Positions 16,842 through 24,530 of a stretch of DNA of 64,000 nt are shown piece after piece (positions within the stretch are counted from its first letter, which is position 1; every line of letters starts with the position of its first letter). Below the pieces are notes generated by a model. That model had not been told where the DNA came from. It saw nothing but the letters and a program-made list of their open reading frames with translations, and searched no databases. The DNA is from Candidatus Woesearchaeota archaeon (GTDB taxonomy: Archaea > Nanobdellota > Nanobdellia > Woesearchaeales > ARS49), in NCBI GenBank assembly GCA_019322895.1, contig JAHWHZ010000002.1, positions 1-64,000 on the forward strand, in the 5' to 3' direction. Made by a program: the position numbers and the translations under genes.

Positions 16842-17429
16842 TTAGAACTCTGCAAATAGGCAATGCTTCTCTTTTCCGGTTATTTCAGCCAAAATACGCT
16901 TTATTACAATTTTTTCAGGGTCTGGCATTAGCTTAATGCGCTTTTTAAGGTCATTAAAGCTCTCAAACGTCTTTTCCTGTCGCTTCTCAAGTATCTCCCA
17001 CATGTGCTTCTTGCCTAATCCTGGCAGCAGCTCAAGCTGATGCATTCTAGTAGTCAAGGGCTGCGCAGAATTGAAAAAATCCACAAACTGCTTCTCATTC
17101 TTCTTCACAAGGTCTTTGACTACAAATTCCAGTTCTGTCTTGGCAGTAGCTGTAAGCTTGTCTAAAGGCAGTTTTCCGATTATATGGTGTATCTTGTCTC
17201 TTTTGCCTTCCCCTATATACACCTCTTCATAAGGCTGTAGAAAAATATCTTTCTTAGGTACAAGCTCTAGAAGCACGAATCGTTTCTTACCCAAGGCCTG
17301 GACAATAGGACTCTTCTTATGACTGGGTCTTTTATCGAACGGGTAACCATGCGGCAAGAAATCTAGAACAATCGCATTCTCTTCCTTTAAACTCTTGTTT
17401 AATTGTTTCGCTTGTTCTGTATTTTCCAT
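16842..17429 (-). CDS. DUF655 family RNA-binding-like protein
   Basis: The protein has 195 residues. The N-terminal part (VLDFLPHGYP, FVLLELVPKKDIFLQPYEEVYIG) is the DUF655 beta domain, and LELLPGLGKKHMWEIL is a helix-hairpin-helix near the C-terminus. DUF655 lies next to L21e and rpoF in many archaea, as here, and is thought to bind RNA or DNA. TATA-like boxes at 17459-17470 and 17486-17497 give it its own promoter. Confidence 0.85.
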   Translation of the reverse strand: MENTEQAKQLNKSLKEENAIVLDFLPHGYPFDKRPSHKKSPIVQALGKKRFVLLELVPKKDIFLQPYEEVYIGEGKRDKIHHIIGKLPLDKLTATAKTELEFVVKDLVKKNEKQFVDFFNSAQPLTTRMHQLELLPGLGKKHMWEILEKRQEKTFESFNDLKKRIKLMPDPEKIVIKRILAEITGKEKHCLFAEF

Positions 17430-17529
17430 AAACTCTATACCTCATAGTTACTAAACCCATCTTATAAAGAACCTAAAATGGCCGCAGTATATAAACTTTA
17501 TGACTTACTAGATAGTGAACCAAATAGAA

Positions 17530-17871
17530 CTACTTCACAAAATCAGCAACCACTTTTGCAATCTTTGCCATGTTTTCTTTTGTGACTGTAAGAGTATATC
17601 CCTGCAATACAAACTTGACATCTTTCTCAGTTGTAGGCAGGATGTCTGCTATCTTCATTATCTGCTGCTCTTTTAGCCGAGGTATCTTGAGTGATTCCAG
17701 TTTCTTGACAAGCTCTGCTGTCTTTTTTGGATCAGAAACAACCTGATTAAGGTAATCCTCTGTCTTTTGAGCCCTGAAATTCAGTTCCTTGTCCTTGCTC
17801 TTGATTTTCTTGAGCTCTGTCTTGACTTCTGCAGCAGTGATAGGTGTTTCTTCTATTACCTGTATTTTCAT
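17530..17871 (-). CDS. rpoF: DNA-directed RNA polymerase subunit F (Rpo4)
   Basis: This 113-residue subunit pairs with Rpo7 to form the polymerase stalk. Helical Rpb4-type segments are visible (TAAEVKTELKKI, LNQVVSDPKKTAELVKKL, IMKIADILPTTEKDVKFVL). Its ATG overlaps the L21e stop by 4 bp, the conserved archaeal L21e-rpoF arrangement. Confidence 0.9.
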   Translation of the reverse strand: MKIQVIEETPITAAEVKTELKKIKSKDKELNFRAQKTEDYLNQVVSDPKKTAELVKKLESLKIPRLKEQQIMKIADILPTTEKDVKFVLQGYTLTVTKENMAKIAKVVADFVK

Positions 17872-18161
17872 TTTAACCTCGCAAGATGAATCGGGTGCAC
17901 AACAAGAGTCTTTGGCTTGTTGCCGTCTTTTATCTCAACATTATAGCAGTCGCCCTGCTTGTCTTTTACAACGCCGGTCCTGCTATGGAACCTGAGGTGA
18001 TATATTCCTTTCTGCACAGCAGGCTCTGCTTTAAGCGTGACTTTATCTCCATTTTTATATTCTGCAAAGTACTTTGTCAGGCTTATCTTTCCTTTTTCGC
18101 GGTAATTCTTCTTCATAAGCCTTCTAGTCTTTCTCCTGTAGCTTCCCCTTCTATTTGCCAT
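17868..18161 (-). CDS. rpl21e: 50S ribosomal protein L21e
   Basis: The 97-residue product shows the family start (RRGSYRRKTRRL), the SH3-like core (KNGDKVTLKAEPAVQKG) and the end (VVHPIHLARLK). A TATA-like box about 27 bp upstream indicates a leaderless mRNA. First gene of the L21e-rpoF unit. Confidence 0.96.
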   Translation of the reverse strand: MANRRGSYRRKTRRLMKKNYREKGKISLTKYFAEYKNGDKVTLKAEPAVQKGIYHLRFHSRTGVVKDKQGDCYNVEIKDGNKPKTLVVHPIHLARLK

Positions 18162-18355
18162 GTTTGCTAAGAAGTTATATGCTCTTTAAAAAGGTTGTGT
18201 TTTTATAGAATAAAAAATATACTGCCTAAAAAAGGCATTGTTTTGAGCTATTGCTTTGCAATTTTAGAAACATTTATATACATGCACGGTTATACTATTC
18301 TAAAGTAAAGAGAGTTTATAAAGTTAGCAATTTTACGTCGAGGAGGAGGTTAAAA

Positions 18356-18742
18356 ATGAAGAATTTTTTCTCATCACTGAAGGCAAAAATGAGCGGCCCA
18401 AAATTTGATGAGCTGGACGAAGAAGAAGGCTACGTTGAACTTGACTCAGAAGCATTAGAGCCAAAATCAAAGATACTTGTCAGGCCATTTATCCTAGAAG
18501 ATTTTGAAGACATGAAGCCTATCCTTGACTCATTAAGAGAAGGGCACACAATCGCCCTGGTAAACATAAAACCATTGAAAGAAAGAGATCTCATTGAGCT
18601 GAAGAGGGCGATAAACAAGCTGAAGAAAACAACTGACGCTATCGAAGGAGAGATAGCAGGCTTTGGCGAGGATTACATTGTTGTAACACCTTCTTTTGCA
18701 ACAATTCACAAGGCAAAGCACATGACAGATGTGCAACAGTAA
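18356..18742 (+). CDS. sepF: SepF-like cell division protein
   Basis: The 128-residue product matches archaeal SepF (DUF552), the membrane anchor that tethers FtsZ at mid-cell. The N-terminus is an amphipathic helix (MKNFFSSLKAKM), followed by a short acidic linker and the core (ILVRPFILEDFEDM, TIALVNIKPL, AIEGEIAGFGEDYIVVTP). The start is fixed by the strong ribosome-binding site AGGAGGAGGT at 18341-18350. FtsZ is not in the window. Confidence 0.93.
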   Translation: MKNFFSSLKAKMSGPKFDELDEEEGYVELDSEALEPKSKILVRPFILEDFEDMKPILDSLREGHTIALVNIKPLKERDLIELKRAINKLKKTTDAIEGEIAGFGEDYIVVTPSFATIHKAKHMTDVQQ

Positions 18743-18770
18743 ATTTGTGTATTCTATAACAATTTAGCAA

Positions 18771-18840
18771 AATTTACTGAGCTTGTTTTTGCAGGAATCC
18801 TCATTCTAAGCATGCAAAAGCCAAGCAACAGTAAAATTTT
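18771..18840 (+). terminator. long imperfect hairpin and T-run after sepF
   Basis: GCTTG (18781-18785) and TTTTGCA (18787-18793) pair with TGCAAAA (18813-18819) and CAAGC (18822-18826); flanking TTTACTG/CAGTAAA extends the stem. A T-run follows. The sepF end GCAACAGTAAA (18733-18743) is repeated at 18825-18835 inside this hairpin. The T-rich end merges with the TATA region of the next gene. Confidence 0.5.
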
Positions 18841-18867
18841 TAAATCAATTTATTATTCTGTTTCTTT

Positions 18868-19398
18868 ATGGCTAAAAAAGACAAAGTGAACACGCTGAAA
18901 GGGCAGGTTTGCCCGATGTGCATGAAAAAAACTCTGGTCTTAACTGAAACAGAGACAGAGGTTCCTTTCTTTGGAAAACTGTTTGTATTCTCGATGAAAT
19001 GCGAGTCATGCAAGTTCTTGAAATCAGATGTAGAGGCAGCAGAGCAGAAAACACCCTGCAAATGCACGATAGAAATCAAGGGAAAGCCAGACCTGAACAT
19101 AAGAATCGTGAAAAGCGCAGAAGCAAAAGTGAAGATACCGCATGTCGGCTCAATAGAGCCAGGGCCTGCATCGCAGGGATATATCACAAATGTAGAAGGC
19201 ATAATCAACAAGATAAAAGAGCAGATTGAATTCATCAAAGAGAATGAAGAAGATGCTGCTGCAAAAAAGAAAGCAAAGAATCTGCTAAAAAAATTACAGA
19301 AAGTCCTCTGGGGAAATGAAAAGCTGAAAATCATACTTGAGGATCCGACTGGCAATTCTGCAATTATTTCTGACAAAGCCGAAAGGAAGAAGTTGTAA
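18868..19398 (+). CDS. ZPR1-type zinc finger protein
   Basis: The 176-residue product is a single ZPR1 domain: CPMC (residues 15-18), MKCESCKF, the signature EVPFFGKLFVFS, and the C-terminal beta domain with ILEDPTGNS. In eukaryotes ZPR1 binds translation elongation factor 1A and aids its folding; archaeal members are single-domain versions, and the same partner is inferred. TTTAAATC about 26 bp upstream suggests a leaderless mRNA. Confidence 0.92.
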   Translation: MAKKDKVNTLKGQVCPMCMKKTLVLTETETEVPFFGKLFVFSMKCESCKFLKSDVEAAEQKTPCKCTIEIKGKPDLNIRIVKSAEAKVKIPHVGSIEPGPASQGYITNVEGIINKIKEQIEFIKENEEDAAAKKKAKNLLKKLQKVLWGNEKLKIILEDPTGNSAIISDKAERKKL

Positions 19399-19662
19399 TA
19401 AAAGCAACTATGCGCGATATTGTGAAGACGAGAGAAGAGTTGAATACCTATTTGTGTGAGCAAATATCATACAAATTGCTTCTCGAGACTGAACAAAGAG
19501 CGCCTTTTGATCCTAACTTTTCTAAAGTTAGGCTGAGAGGAAGAAGTTGTAACCACAAAACAGGGACAAAAAACCGAAACTTTAAATACTGCGCTTATTT
19601 TATTCTCTATAACAAAAAAGTTTATATACTAGACCAGTATACGGAAATGTATATTTAAAAAG
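19399..19662. other. intergenic region with duplicated ZPR1 gene end, hairpin and promoter
   Basis: The last 15 bases of the ZPR1 gene (AGGAAGAAGTTGTAA, 19384-19398) recur at 19538-19552. A perfect hairpin CCTAACTTT/AAAGTTAGG lies at 19512-19532, and a TATA box GTTTATATAC at 19619-19628. An open frame at 19410-19658 exists, but it is basic, composition-poor and crosses the hairpin, so I do not call it a gene. Confidence 0.5.
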
Positions 19663-20595
19663 ATGGAGAGAAGCGAAGACAAGAAACACTACGCGATAGA
19701 GAACAGAAAAGACATCTATCAGGTAGTTAAGAGAGGATTAAAGGACGTCAAAATACCTTATGCTAGGATAAGTGACGAAGAATTTGGAAATCTAAATATT
19801 GTTATCAAAGTAGATATGGAAAGCGAACCAAAACTAGATGGTAAAGGGGAGCCTATGCGCATCGGACTTGCAGAAGTTGGAAAAACCCAAGTGAAATGCA
19901 CTTTCAGGAACAAAGGAAAAACAGAAACCACTATTTGGAAACTGCCGTATGAAAATCGCCTGGACACTTCAGACTATCCAATCGCGTGGCATCCGCAGCA
20001 TATTGAAAAAGCATTCAAACTTTTACAAGATACTCCTTTTGGAATAGAACTTAACAAATACTTGCCAGAGGATATAGGCTATAATCAAAAAATTTCAAGG
20101 ATAAATGAGATGCTTGAAAGCAATGATCCTACAGAACAAATATTTGCACTAAAATTCAGGGAGCTTTTGCTTGAGCACAACCTTATGCCTCTTAATGAAG
20201 ATGGAACTCTTGATACAGCTCCTTTTGACATACCTTATTTTAATGTTGCAGATTTTATAGATCAGGCATCATGCGAAAGGCCCGGACTGATGCAGAAACT
20301 GACAGACATATATCCTTCATGCGCAAAAACAGAACTTCTAGACTTCAATGATCCTATCAAGCACGTACAGTTCATTAAAAACCTGAATGCACTTAGCACA
20401 GAAAATCCTGCTCTTTTCATACGGACGCATAATTATTTAGTCGACAAAGACTACATCGCGCCAATGCCGCTGATAATTGAAATGCCGAAAAATGCAGAAG
20501 CGCCTGAACACAGTTCTTTAGAAGAAAGACTTACACTTGCAAACAAGCTTAAAGAAAGAATAAAAGCTGCAACAGAAGCAAAACAATTAGATTAG
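19663..20595 (+). CDS. unknown soluble protein (310 aa)
   Basis: No family was recognised. The protein has no signal peptide or membrane segment. The N-terminal third is beta-rich (LNIVIKVDMES, IGLAEVGKTQVKCTFRNKGKTE), and the rest is helical with AFKLLQDTPFGIELNKYL and EQIFALKFRELLLEHNLMP. It ends in a charged coiled-coil-like helix (LEERLTLANKLKERIKA). A promoter precedes it at 19619-19628. Its last 9 bp overlap the convergent gene at 20587-20934. Lineage-restricted cytoplasmic protein is my best description. Confidence 0.75.
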   Translation: MERSEDKKHYAIENRKDIYQVVKRGLKDVKIPYARISDEEFGNLNIVIKVDMESEPKLDGKGEPMRIGLAEVGKTQVKCTFRNKGKTETTIWKLPYENRLDTSDYPIAWHPQHIEKAFKLLQDTPFGIELNKYLPEDIGYNQKISRINEMLESNDPTEQIFALKFRELLLEHNLMPLNEDGTLDTAPFDIPYFNVADFIDQASCERPGLMQKLTDIYPSCAKTELLDFNDPIKHVQFIKNLNALSTENPALFIRTHNYLVDKDYIAPMPLIIEMPKNAEAPEHSSLEERLTLANKLKERIKAATEAKQLD

Positions 20596-20934
20596 TTCTG
20601 CACTACGGTACATGTGCTGTAGATATTCAGGCAGCTCACTGCCTCTGTTTGTGATGTAAAGCTTGGCTTGTTTTCTTGGAATACCTTTTGCATCAAGCTC
20701 TTTTGCGACTATTTGGCTTATCTCAATATACTCATCAAACACTTCTGTCAAGGAAAGTCTTTTTGAGTGGAGCCGTTCTTGATACAGGACAGGCTCTTCG
20801 CCAATCTCTTTACCATTCCATTCAACAACTGCCTGTGCAACATACACAGCAAAGAAAGTGCATCCTTTATTGTCTTTAATACTGCCTATATCGTCTATAG
20901 AATTAATATCATACGTATTAGTTTCAACCCCCAA
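20587..20934 (-). CDS. unknown small protein (115 aa), TTG start
   Basis: No family was recognised. The product has an alpha/beta look: FFAVYVAQAVVEW strand, a basic turn, LTEVFDEYIEISQIVAKEL helix and AKLYITNRGS. The only suitable start is TTG at 20934, preceded by GGGGTG, and a TATA box lies on the minus strand at about 20976-20990. ATGCGA/TCGCAT (20966-20980) forms a hairpin between TATA box and start. It converges on the 310-aa gene with a 9-bp overlap. Confidence 0.6.
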   Translation of the reverse strand: MGVETNTYDINSIDDIGSIKDNKGCTFFAVYVAQAVVEWNGKEIGEEPVLYQERLHSKRLSLTEVFDEYIEISQIVAKELDAKGIPRKQAKLYITNRGSELPEYLQHMYRSAELI

Positions 20935-21041
20935 TCAAACACCCCGCTTTTTTAACTATCCAGTAATGCGACTTTCGCATATATAAATATTTCGGCGTTA
21001 ATTGTGGAAAAATGTATACTGGACAGATGCTCGAGCAAAGC

Positions 21042-21053
21042 TTTAAATATAAG
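21042..21053 (+). promoter_or_regulatory. TATA box of a leaderless small gene
   Basis: TTTAAATATAAG, preceded by AAGC, is centred 26 bp upstream of ATG 21073. The 15-base AGCTTTAAATATAAG is identical to the mtaB promoter. Confidence 0.6.
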
Positions 21054-21072
21054 AAGCAAACTAATTGATAAC

Positions 21073-21246
21073 ATGAAAGTCAAAAAAGAGCCTGCAAAAA
21101 TAAAGCTGGACTTAAAATTATCAAATGATGTTCTTGACCTGCGGACAATCAACTCAAATATCGTCCTAAAAAAGCTTGAAGAGAACATGAAGCTCAGAGA
21201 GATGAAGATAGAAAAGCATCTTGAGAAAGAGCTCAAAAAGATCTGA
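21073..21246 (+). CDS. small coiled-coil protein (57 aa)
   Basis: The translation begins MKVKKEPAKIKLDLKL and continues in a helix rich in Lys, Glu and Leu (KLEENMKLREMKIEKHL). I chose ATG 21073 over an upstream ATG at 21004 because the TATA box places transcription start at 21073. Function is unknown; the basic/acidic helix suggests a scaffold or nucleic-acid-associated role. Confidence 0.6.
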   Translation: MKVKKEPAKIKLDLKLSNDVLDLRTINSNIVLKKLEENMKLREMKIEKHLEKELKKI

Positions 21247-21337
21247 TTCTATGTAATAACTTGTGAGTAGTTAAACATCCATAAGCTTTAAATATGCACA
21301 AATTCTGATAGCTCTTACAGAAAAAAAGGTCTAAAAA

Positions 21338-21985
21338 ATGAAGGTGGACACAAGAAAACTAAGAGATATACAGAGAAAGCTGGCAAAAGACGTGAGCACA
21401 ACAGATGAATTAAAACCTTCTGAAATAAAGCTGCTTGCAGGCTTTGATGTTTCATATTTTGACGACAAGATACTTTGCGCTGCAGTAATATATGACCTTG
21501 AAAAAAAAGAGATTGTTGAAAAAGCGCACACCATATCAAAATCTCCCATGCATTACATACCTGGCTACAGGGCATTCAGGGACGGTTCTGCAATACTTCA
21601 GACATATTACGCGCTTGAAAGCGAGCCGCATGTATTGATGATACTCGGCCACGGGATAGCACACCCATTAAAATGCGGGCTGGCAACATACGTGGGTGTA
21701 GAGCTTGGCAAGCCTGCTTTCGGTGTCGCAAAAAAATTAATGGTCGGAGATGTAAAAGACAACAAGATAAAAGTCCTGAATGAGACGCGCGGAGAACTAG
21801 TCAAGACAAAAGAGCATGCAAAGCCATTGTATGTCTCAATCGGCCACATGCTATCACTAAAGACTGCGGTTGATTTGGTTACAAAGACAAACATTCCTCC
21901 TCACAAACTTCCAGAGCCTTTGCATCTTGCGCACAGGCATGCAAGCGCACTTCTAAAAAAGCAAAGGGAACCAGAGAAAGCTTAG
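21338..21985 (+). CDS. endonuclease V homologue with altered active site
   Basis: The 215-residue protein matches endonuclease V over its full length, the enzyme that nicks near deoxyinosine or inosine. AGFDVSY (Asp37), YIPGYRAFR, HGIAHP, GVAKKLM and VSIGHMLSLKTAV are recognisable, as is LPEPLHLAHRHAS near the end. Two catalytic positions differ: the FRE glutamate is Asp82, and the Asp of the V-D-G-H-G motif is Leu103 (ILGHG). The first may be tolerated; the second removes a metal ligand. It may bind deaminated nucleic acid without cutting, or have changed chemistry. The stop codon abuts a structured intergenic element. Confidence 0.88.
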   Translation: MKVDTRKLRDIQRKLAKDVSTTDELKPSEIKLLAGFDVSYFDDKILCAAVIYDLEKKEIVEKAHTISKSPMHYIPGYRAFRDGSAILQTYYALESEPHVLMILGHGIAHPLKCGLATYVGVELGKPAFGVAKKLMVGDVKDNKIKVLNETRGELVKTKEHAKPLYVSIGHMLSLKTAVDLVTKTNIPPHKLPEPLHLAHRHASALLKKQREPEKA

Positions 21986-22068
21986 CTGCGCTGCGTTCTG
22001 CGTATATTTCCGCTTACGTACAGATTTATGAACGCACAGCATCAAAAACCGCGAACTCCGCAGGCAGC
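21985..22068 (+). ncRNA. structured intergenic element, copy 1
   Basis: One of seven copies. Terminal stem GCTGC (21985-21989) / GCAGC (22064-22068); left inner motif GCTGCGTTCTG; centre CAGATTTAT (22021-22029); right inner motif AACTCCGCAG. It begins on the last base of the endonuclease V stop codon and ends 15 bp before the next TATA box. RNA versus DNA-hairpin function is unresolved. Confidence 0.6.
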
Positions 22069-22115
22069 AAATATAACCAAAAAACATATAAAACCCTTTA
22101 TTAATTCTTTAATAA

Positions 22116-22640
22116 ATGAAAAAAGAGCGTAAAAAGATAGCGATAGGCATTATTCTGATATGGGTTTCAAGCGTAATTTATATGTCTGCTCTTGCTTTTC
22201 TGGTTCCTTTCATATCTCTGCTGCTTGCGCCCCCAGTATTTTTCATGCTGCCGCCAGGCCTTGGAAAACTCACGTTCATAGCAATTGCGTTGGTTATAGC
22301 AAGCGCAGCAATATTGACTTTTTACAAGAAATCAGTGGGAAACGCGCTGCAATACTTGGGATACATGACATTTCTTGTTGCAGGAATCGCAATGTTTTTT
22401 GCATTTTTTGGAAAAGAAAAAATAATTTCACTTCTCAGCTTTCTAGGATCACTTAAACCAGTTGCAGCAGGCTATGTGCAGTACTGGGCTTACTTTGTGC
22501 CAAAAGTCTGGCTGTCTATTGCAATCTATATCGCAGTAGGAATAATCCTTTGGGTCATAGGAAACCGCCTGAAAAGAAGAGAGCGTGCAGTCGGTTATGT
22601 TAAGAAGGTATACGGCAGAAGGGCCCGGATTATAAGATAA
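22116..22640 (+). CDS. integral membrane protein, four helices, unknown
   Basis: The 174-residue product has predicted membrane segments at about 8-40, 50-68, 77-98 and 128-152, and a strongly basic C-terminus (RLKRRERAVG, YGRRARIIR). A TATA box at about 22084-22093 fits a leaderless mRNA. No family was recognised. Confidence 0.72.
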   Translation: MKKERKKIAIGIILIWVSSVIYMSALAFLVPFISLLLAPPVFFMLPPGLGKLTFIAIALVIASAAILTFYKKSVGNALQYLGYMTFLVAGIAMFFAFFGKEKIISLLSFLGSLKPVAAGYVQYWAYFVPKVWLSIAIYIAVGIILWVIGNRLKRRERAVGYVKKVYGRRARIIR

Positions 22641-22682
22641 ATTTAAATATCAGCCAGAACTCACATAGTATAAGGTGGGATT

Positions 22683-23423
22683 TTGGTAAAATATGACTAC
22701 TCTTTAGACGTTGGGCAGTCCATAGAAACTGATGAGAAAATCAAGCAAAAAGAACAGCCGCAAGGCTGCTGCCCTGCTCCAGAGCCTGAAGAAGAGCCTA
22801 AAAAAGAGACAACTGAAGAGCCTGTTGAAGAAGAGCAGCTGGCAGAAGTGCCTGAAGAAAAGAAAGAAGAGCCTGTACCTGAAGAAAAAGAAGAAAATGT
22901 TGAAATAAAGCCGATAAGCTTTGAGAAAGCAAAACTTATTTCTGATTATTCTGATGAAGAAAAGCCAGAACCAGAGATTCAAGTGTTCAAAGAAGAAAAA
23001 ACCGCTGAACCAGAGAAAGAAGAAATACAAGAAGACGAAGAAGAGCCTGAAAAAGATCCAGAAGAAGATGAAAAAGATGTAAATGAATTTCTGGAGGAAA
23101 GCTTCAGCAGAGAATCAAAGAATTATGCACAATATCAAAAGAACAACAATGTAGAAGTTTATGAAGCTGAAAAGAAAAAATCAAGATTTCCACTGATAAT
23201 CCTGGTCGTTCTTATCTGCGCAGCAGCATTTGGATACGGTTATGCTGTCTTTAAAGAGCCTGCGCAGACAGGAGCTGTGACAGCACCGCAAATAAATAAT
23301 CTAACACCAATCATTGAGCCAAATATTACAAAACCTATTATCAAAACAAAACCTGCTGAAAGCAAGCCCAATAAATCAATTGATTTTGCAATAGAGCAGC
23401 TCACTTCTGCCTTGAAAGACTAG
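22683..23423 (+). CDS. acidic Pro/Glu/Lys-rich protein with one membrane helix
   Basis: The protein has 246 residues. Residues 1-150 are low-complexity and acidic (Glu/Pro/Lys), with a GCCPAPEPEEEP motif near the start. One membrane helix lies at about 169-190 (FPLIILVVLICAAAFGYGYAVF), and the last 55 residues are exported or lumenal. The start is TTG at 22683, supported by AAGGTGG just upstream. Its 3' end overlaps the convergent EF-hand lipoprotein gene by 23 bp. A scaffold at the membrane is one guess; no family was recognised. Confidence 0.7.
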   Translation: MVKYDYSLDVGQSIETDEKIKQKEQPQGCCPAPEPEEEPKKETTEEPVEEEQLAEVPEEKKEEPVPEEKEENVEIKPISFEKAKLISDYSDEEKPEPEIQVFKEEKTAEPEKEEIQEDEEEPEKDPEEDEKDVNEFLEESFSRESKNYAQYQKNNNVEVYEAEKKKSRFPLIILVVLICAAAFGYGYAVFKEPAQTGAVTAPQINNLTPIIEPNITKPIIKTKPAESKPNKSIDFAIEQLTSALKD

Positions 23424-23883
23424 CCCTGTAGAGGTCTTTTGCCTCATATGGGTCTATAATCTTGTCTTTATTTCTATCTGCTTTTACAAAAATTGCAAGA
23501 CACTGCCTTTTTGAATTCGGCTTGAGCAGGCCAAAAGCAAGACTCAAATATGTTTTTGCAATGTTGCCGAACTGATATGTGTATTCCCTTGAAAATACTG
23601 CTGAATTTTTTTGCATCGCGCGGTAAACATCAAAAACAGCAGGATCCCGCGGTCTATCATCAATGCTTTCATATTTCTTTAGAATCTCTTCTATTTTTGC
23701 CTGGGAGCCGCGGATATATTTGATATCTGTCTTGCTCAAGGCATCTGTTTTTGCGTATTCCTCAACCTTGCTGACTGCAACAAAAAATATCTGCTGTGGA
23801 GTCAATGGCTCAACTTCCGCAGTCTTGCAGCTAAAAAGAAGGCATCCGGCAAAAAAAGGCAGAATTTTCTTGACCAAACTCAT
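23401..23883 (-). CDS. EF-hand lipoprotein-like exported protein
   Basis: The 160-residue product has a signal ending in LLFSCK, a lipobox-like cysteine. The middle is helical. Residues 136-147 (DRNKDKIIDPYE) are a complete EF-hand calcium loop, with acidic or Asn residues at 1, 3, 5 and 9 and Glu at 12. It follows another EF-hand gene by 1 bp, so the two are one unit. Extracytoplasmic calcium sensing or docking is inferred; no dockerin pair is seen. Confidence 0.75.
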   Translation of the reverse strand: MSLVKKILPFFAGCLLFSCKTAEVEPLTPQQIFFVAVSKVEEYAKTDALSKTDIKYIRGSQAKIEEILKKYESIDDRPRDPAVFDVYRAMQKNSAVFSREYTYQFGNIAKTYLSLAFGLLKPNSKRQCLAIFVKADRNKDKIIDPYEAKDLYRASLSRQK

Positions 23884-23884
23884 T

Positions 23885-24274
23885 TCAATACCTCAAAGCT
23901 TTCTCTAATTCCTTGTTTAACTTATCCAGCACAACCAATGCCTCTAAATCAGATATAACGCCGTCCTTGTCTGCATCTATCTTGCCAAGCAAATCCTTTT
24001 TTTCACAGCTGCTTAAAGGAGGATAAAGCTCATCATATATGGAAAATATCCTCTCACAATATTCTTTTGCAGTTTCACTTGTCTTAACAGCAGGATATTC
24101 TCTTTTTACAACAGGCAGCTTTTCCTGATAATCTGTTGTGTGCAGGAACAAAGGCGTATTCAGCAAAAAAGACCATGCAACAATGCCTGCCATCACCTTG
24201 CTTTTCCAAAAAGACATGTGAGGATCTGCAGTATCTGGAATCCTGTTCAATATAGTGTTAAATAATGGAATCAT
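23885..24274 (-). CDS. EF-hand protein with N-terminal membrane segment
   Basis: The 129-residue product has a hydrophobic segment at about 25-45 (MAGIVAWSFLLNTPLFLH). Residues 100-111 (DADKDGVISDLE) form a canonical EF-hand loop in a helix-loop-helix. It is first in a two-gene unit with the lipoprotein at 23401-23883; together they carry one calcium loop each. An internal start at the MSFWKSK methionine is possible. Confidence 0.72.
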   Translation of the reverse strand: MIPLFNTILNRIPDTADPHMSFWKSKVMAGIVAWSFLLNTPLFLHTTDYQEKLPVVKREYPAVKTSETAKEYCERIFSIYDELYPPLSSCEKKDLLGKIDADKDGVISDLEALVVLDKLNKELEKALRY

Positions 24275-24426
24275 AAAACAATATCAATAAACAAGATTAA
24301 AATGCTTTTCTCCTTAAAATCCGCAGTATCTTCGATAAAATACAGAAGATTTGCGAAAGATGCAGAAGTTTTTCAGAAAAAGACAAATTTTTCGCAAGAA
24401 TTTCAATTATTCCGGAATTAATAAAG
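24275..24426. other. intergenic region, no gene seen
   Basis: The sequence is AT-rich and holds the promoter side of the EF-hand unit on the minus strand. Short near-repeats (CAGAAGATTTGCGAAAGATGCAGAAG region, 24343-24369) are visible. An open frame on the minus strand crosses the structured element and lacks protein-like composition, so it is not called. Confidence 0.4.
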
Positions 24427-24526
24427 GTGCATGCATGGCGCCTGCGAAGTTCGCAGATGTGCATGCAATATAACATAAATCTGAGAAACAAGCGATTAAA
24501 GAAGCAAAACGAAGCGCGCTATGCAC
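24427..24526 (-). ncRNA. structured intergenic element, copy 2
   Basis: Read on the minus strand it has GTGCATAGCGC at the 5' end and a partly mismatched partner ending ATGCAC-type, inner motifs GCTTCGTTTTG and AACTTCGCAG, and centre CAGATTTAT (24475-24483 complement). It begins 4 bp after the stop of the minus-strand gene at 24531, in the same direction. Confidence 0.58.
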
Positions 24527-24530
24527 TTGC

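Noticed and set aside
18251..18355. Longer N-terminus of SepF
   Set aside because: The extension spans TATA-like sequences and the strong ribosome-binding site at 18341-18350, so translation starts at 18356.
19410..19658. Open frame of 82 codons between ZPR1 and the 310-aa gene
   Set aside because: Its frame crosses a perfect hairpin and the duplicated ZPR1 end in another frame, lacks a ribosome-binding site or placed TATA box, and has unprotein-like composition.
24297..24491. Minus-strand open frame of 64 codons
   Set aside because: It runs through structured element copy 2 and shows no promoter or ribosome-binding site.
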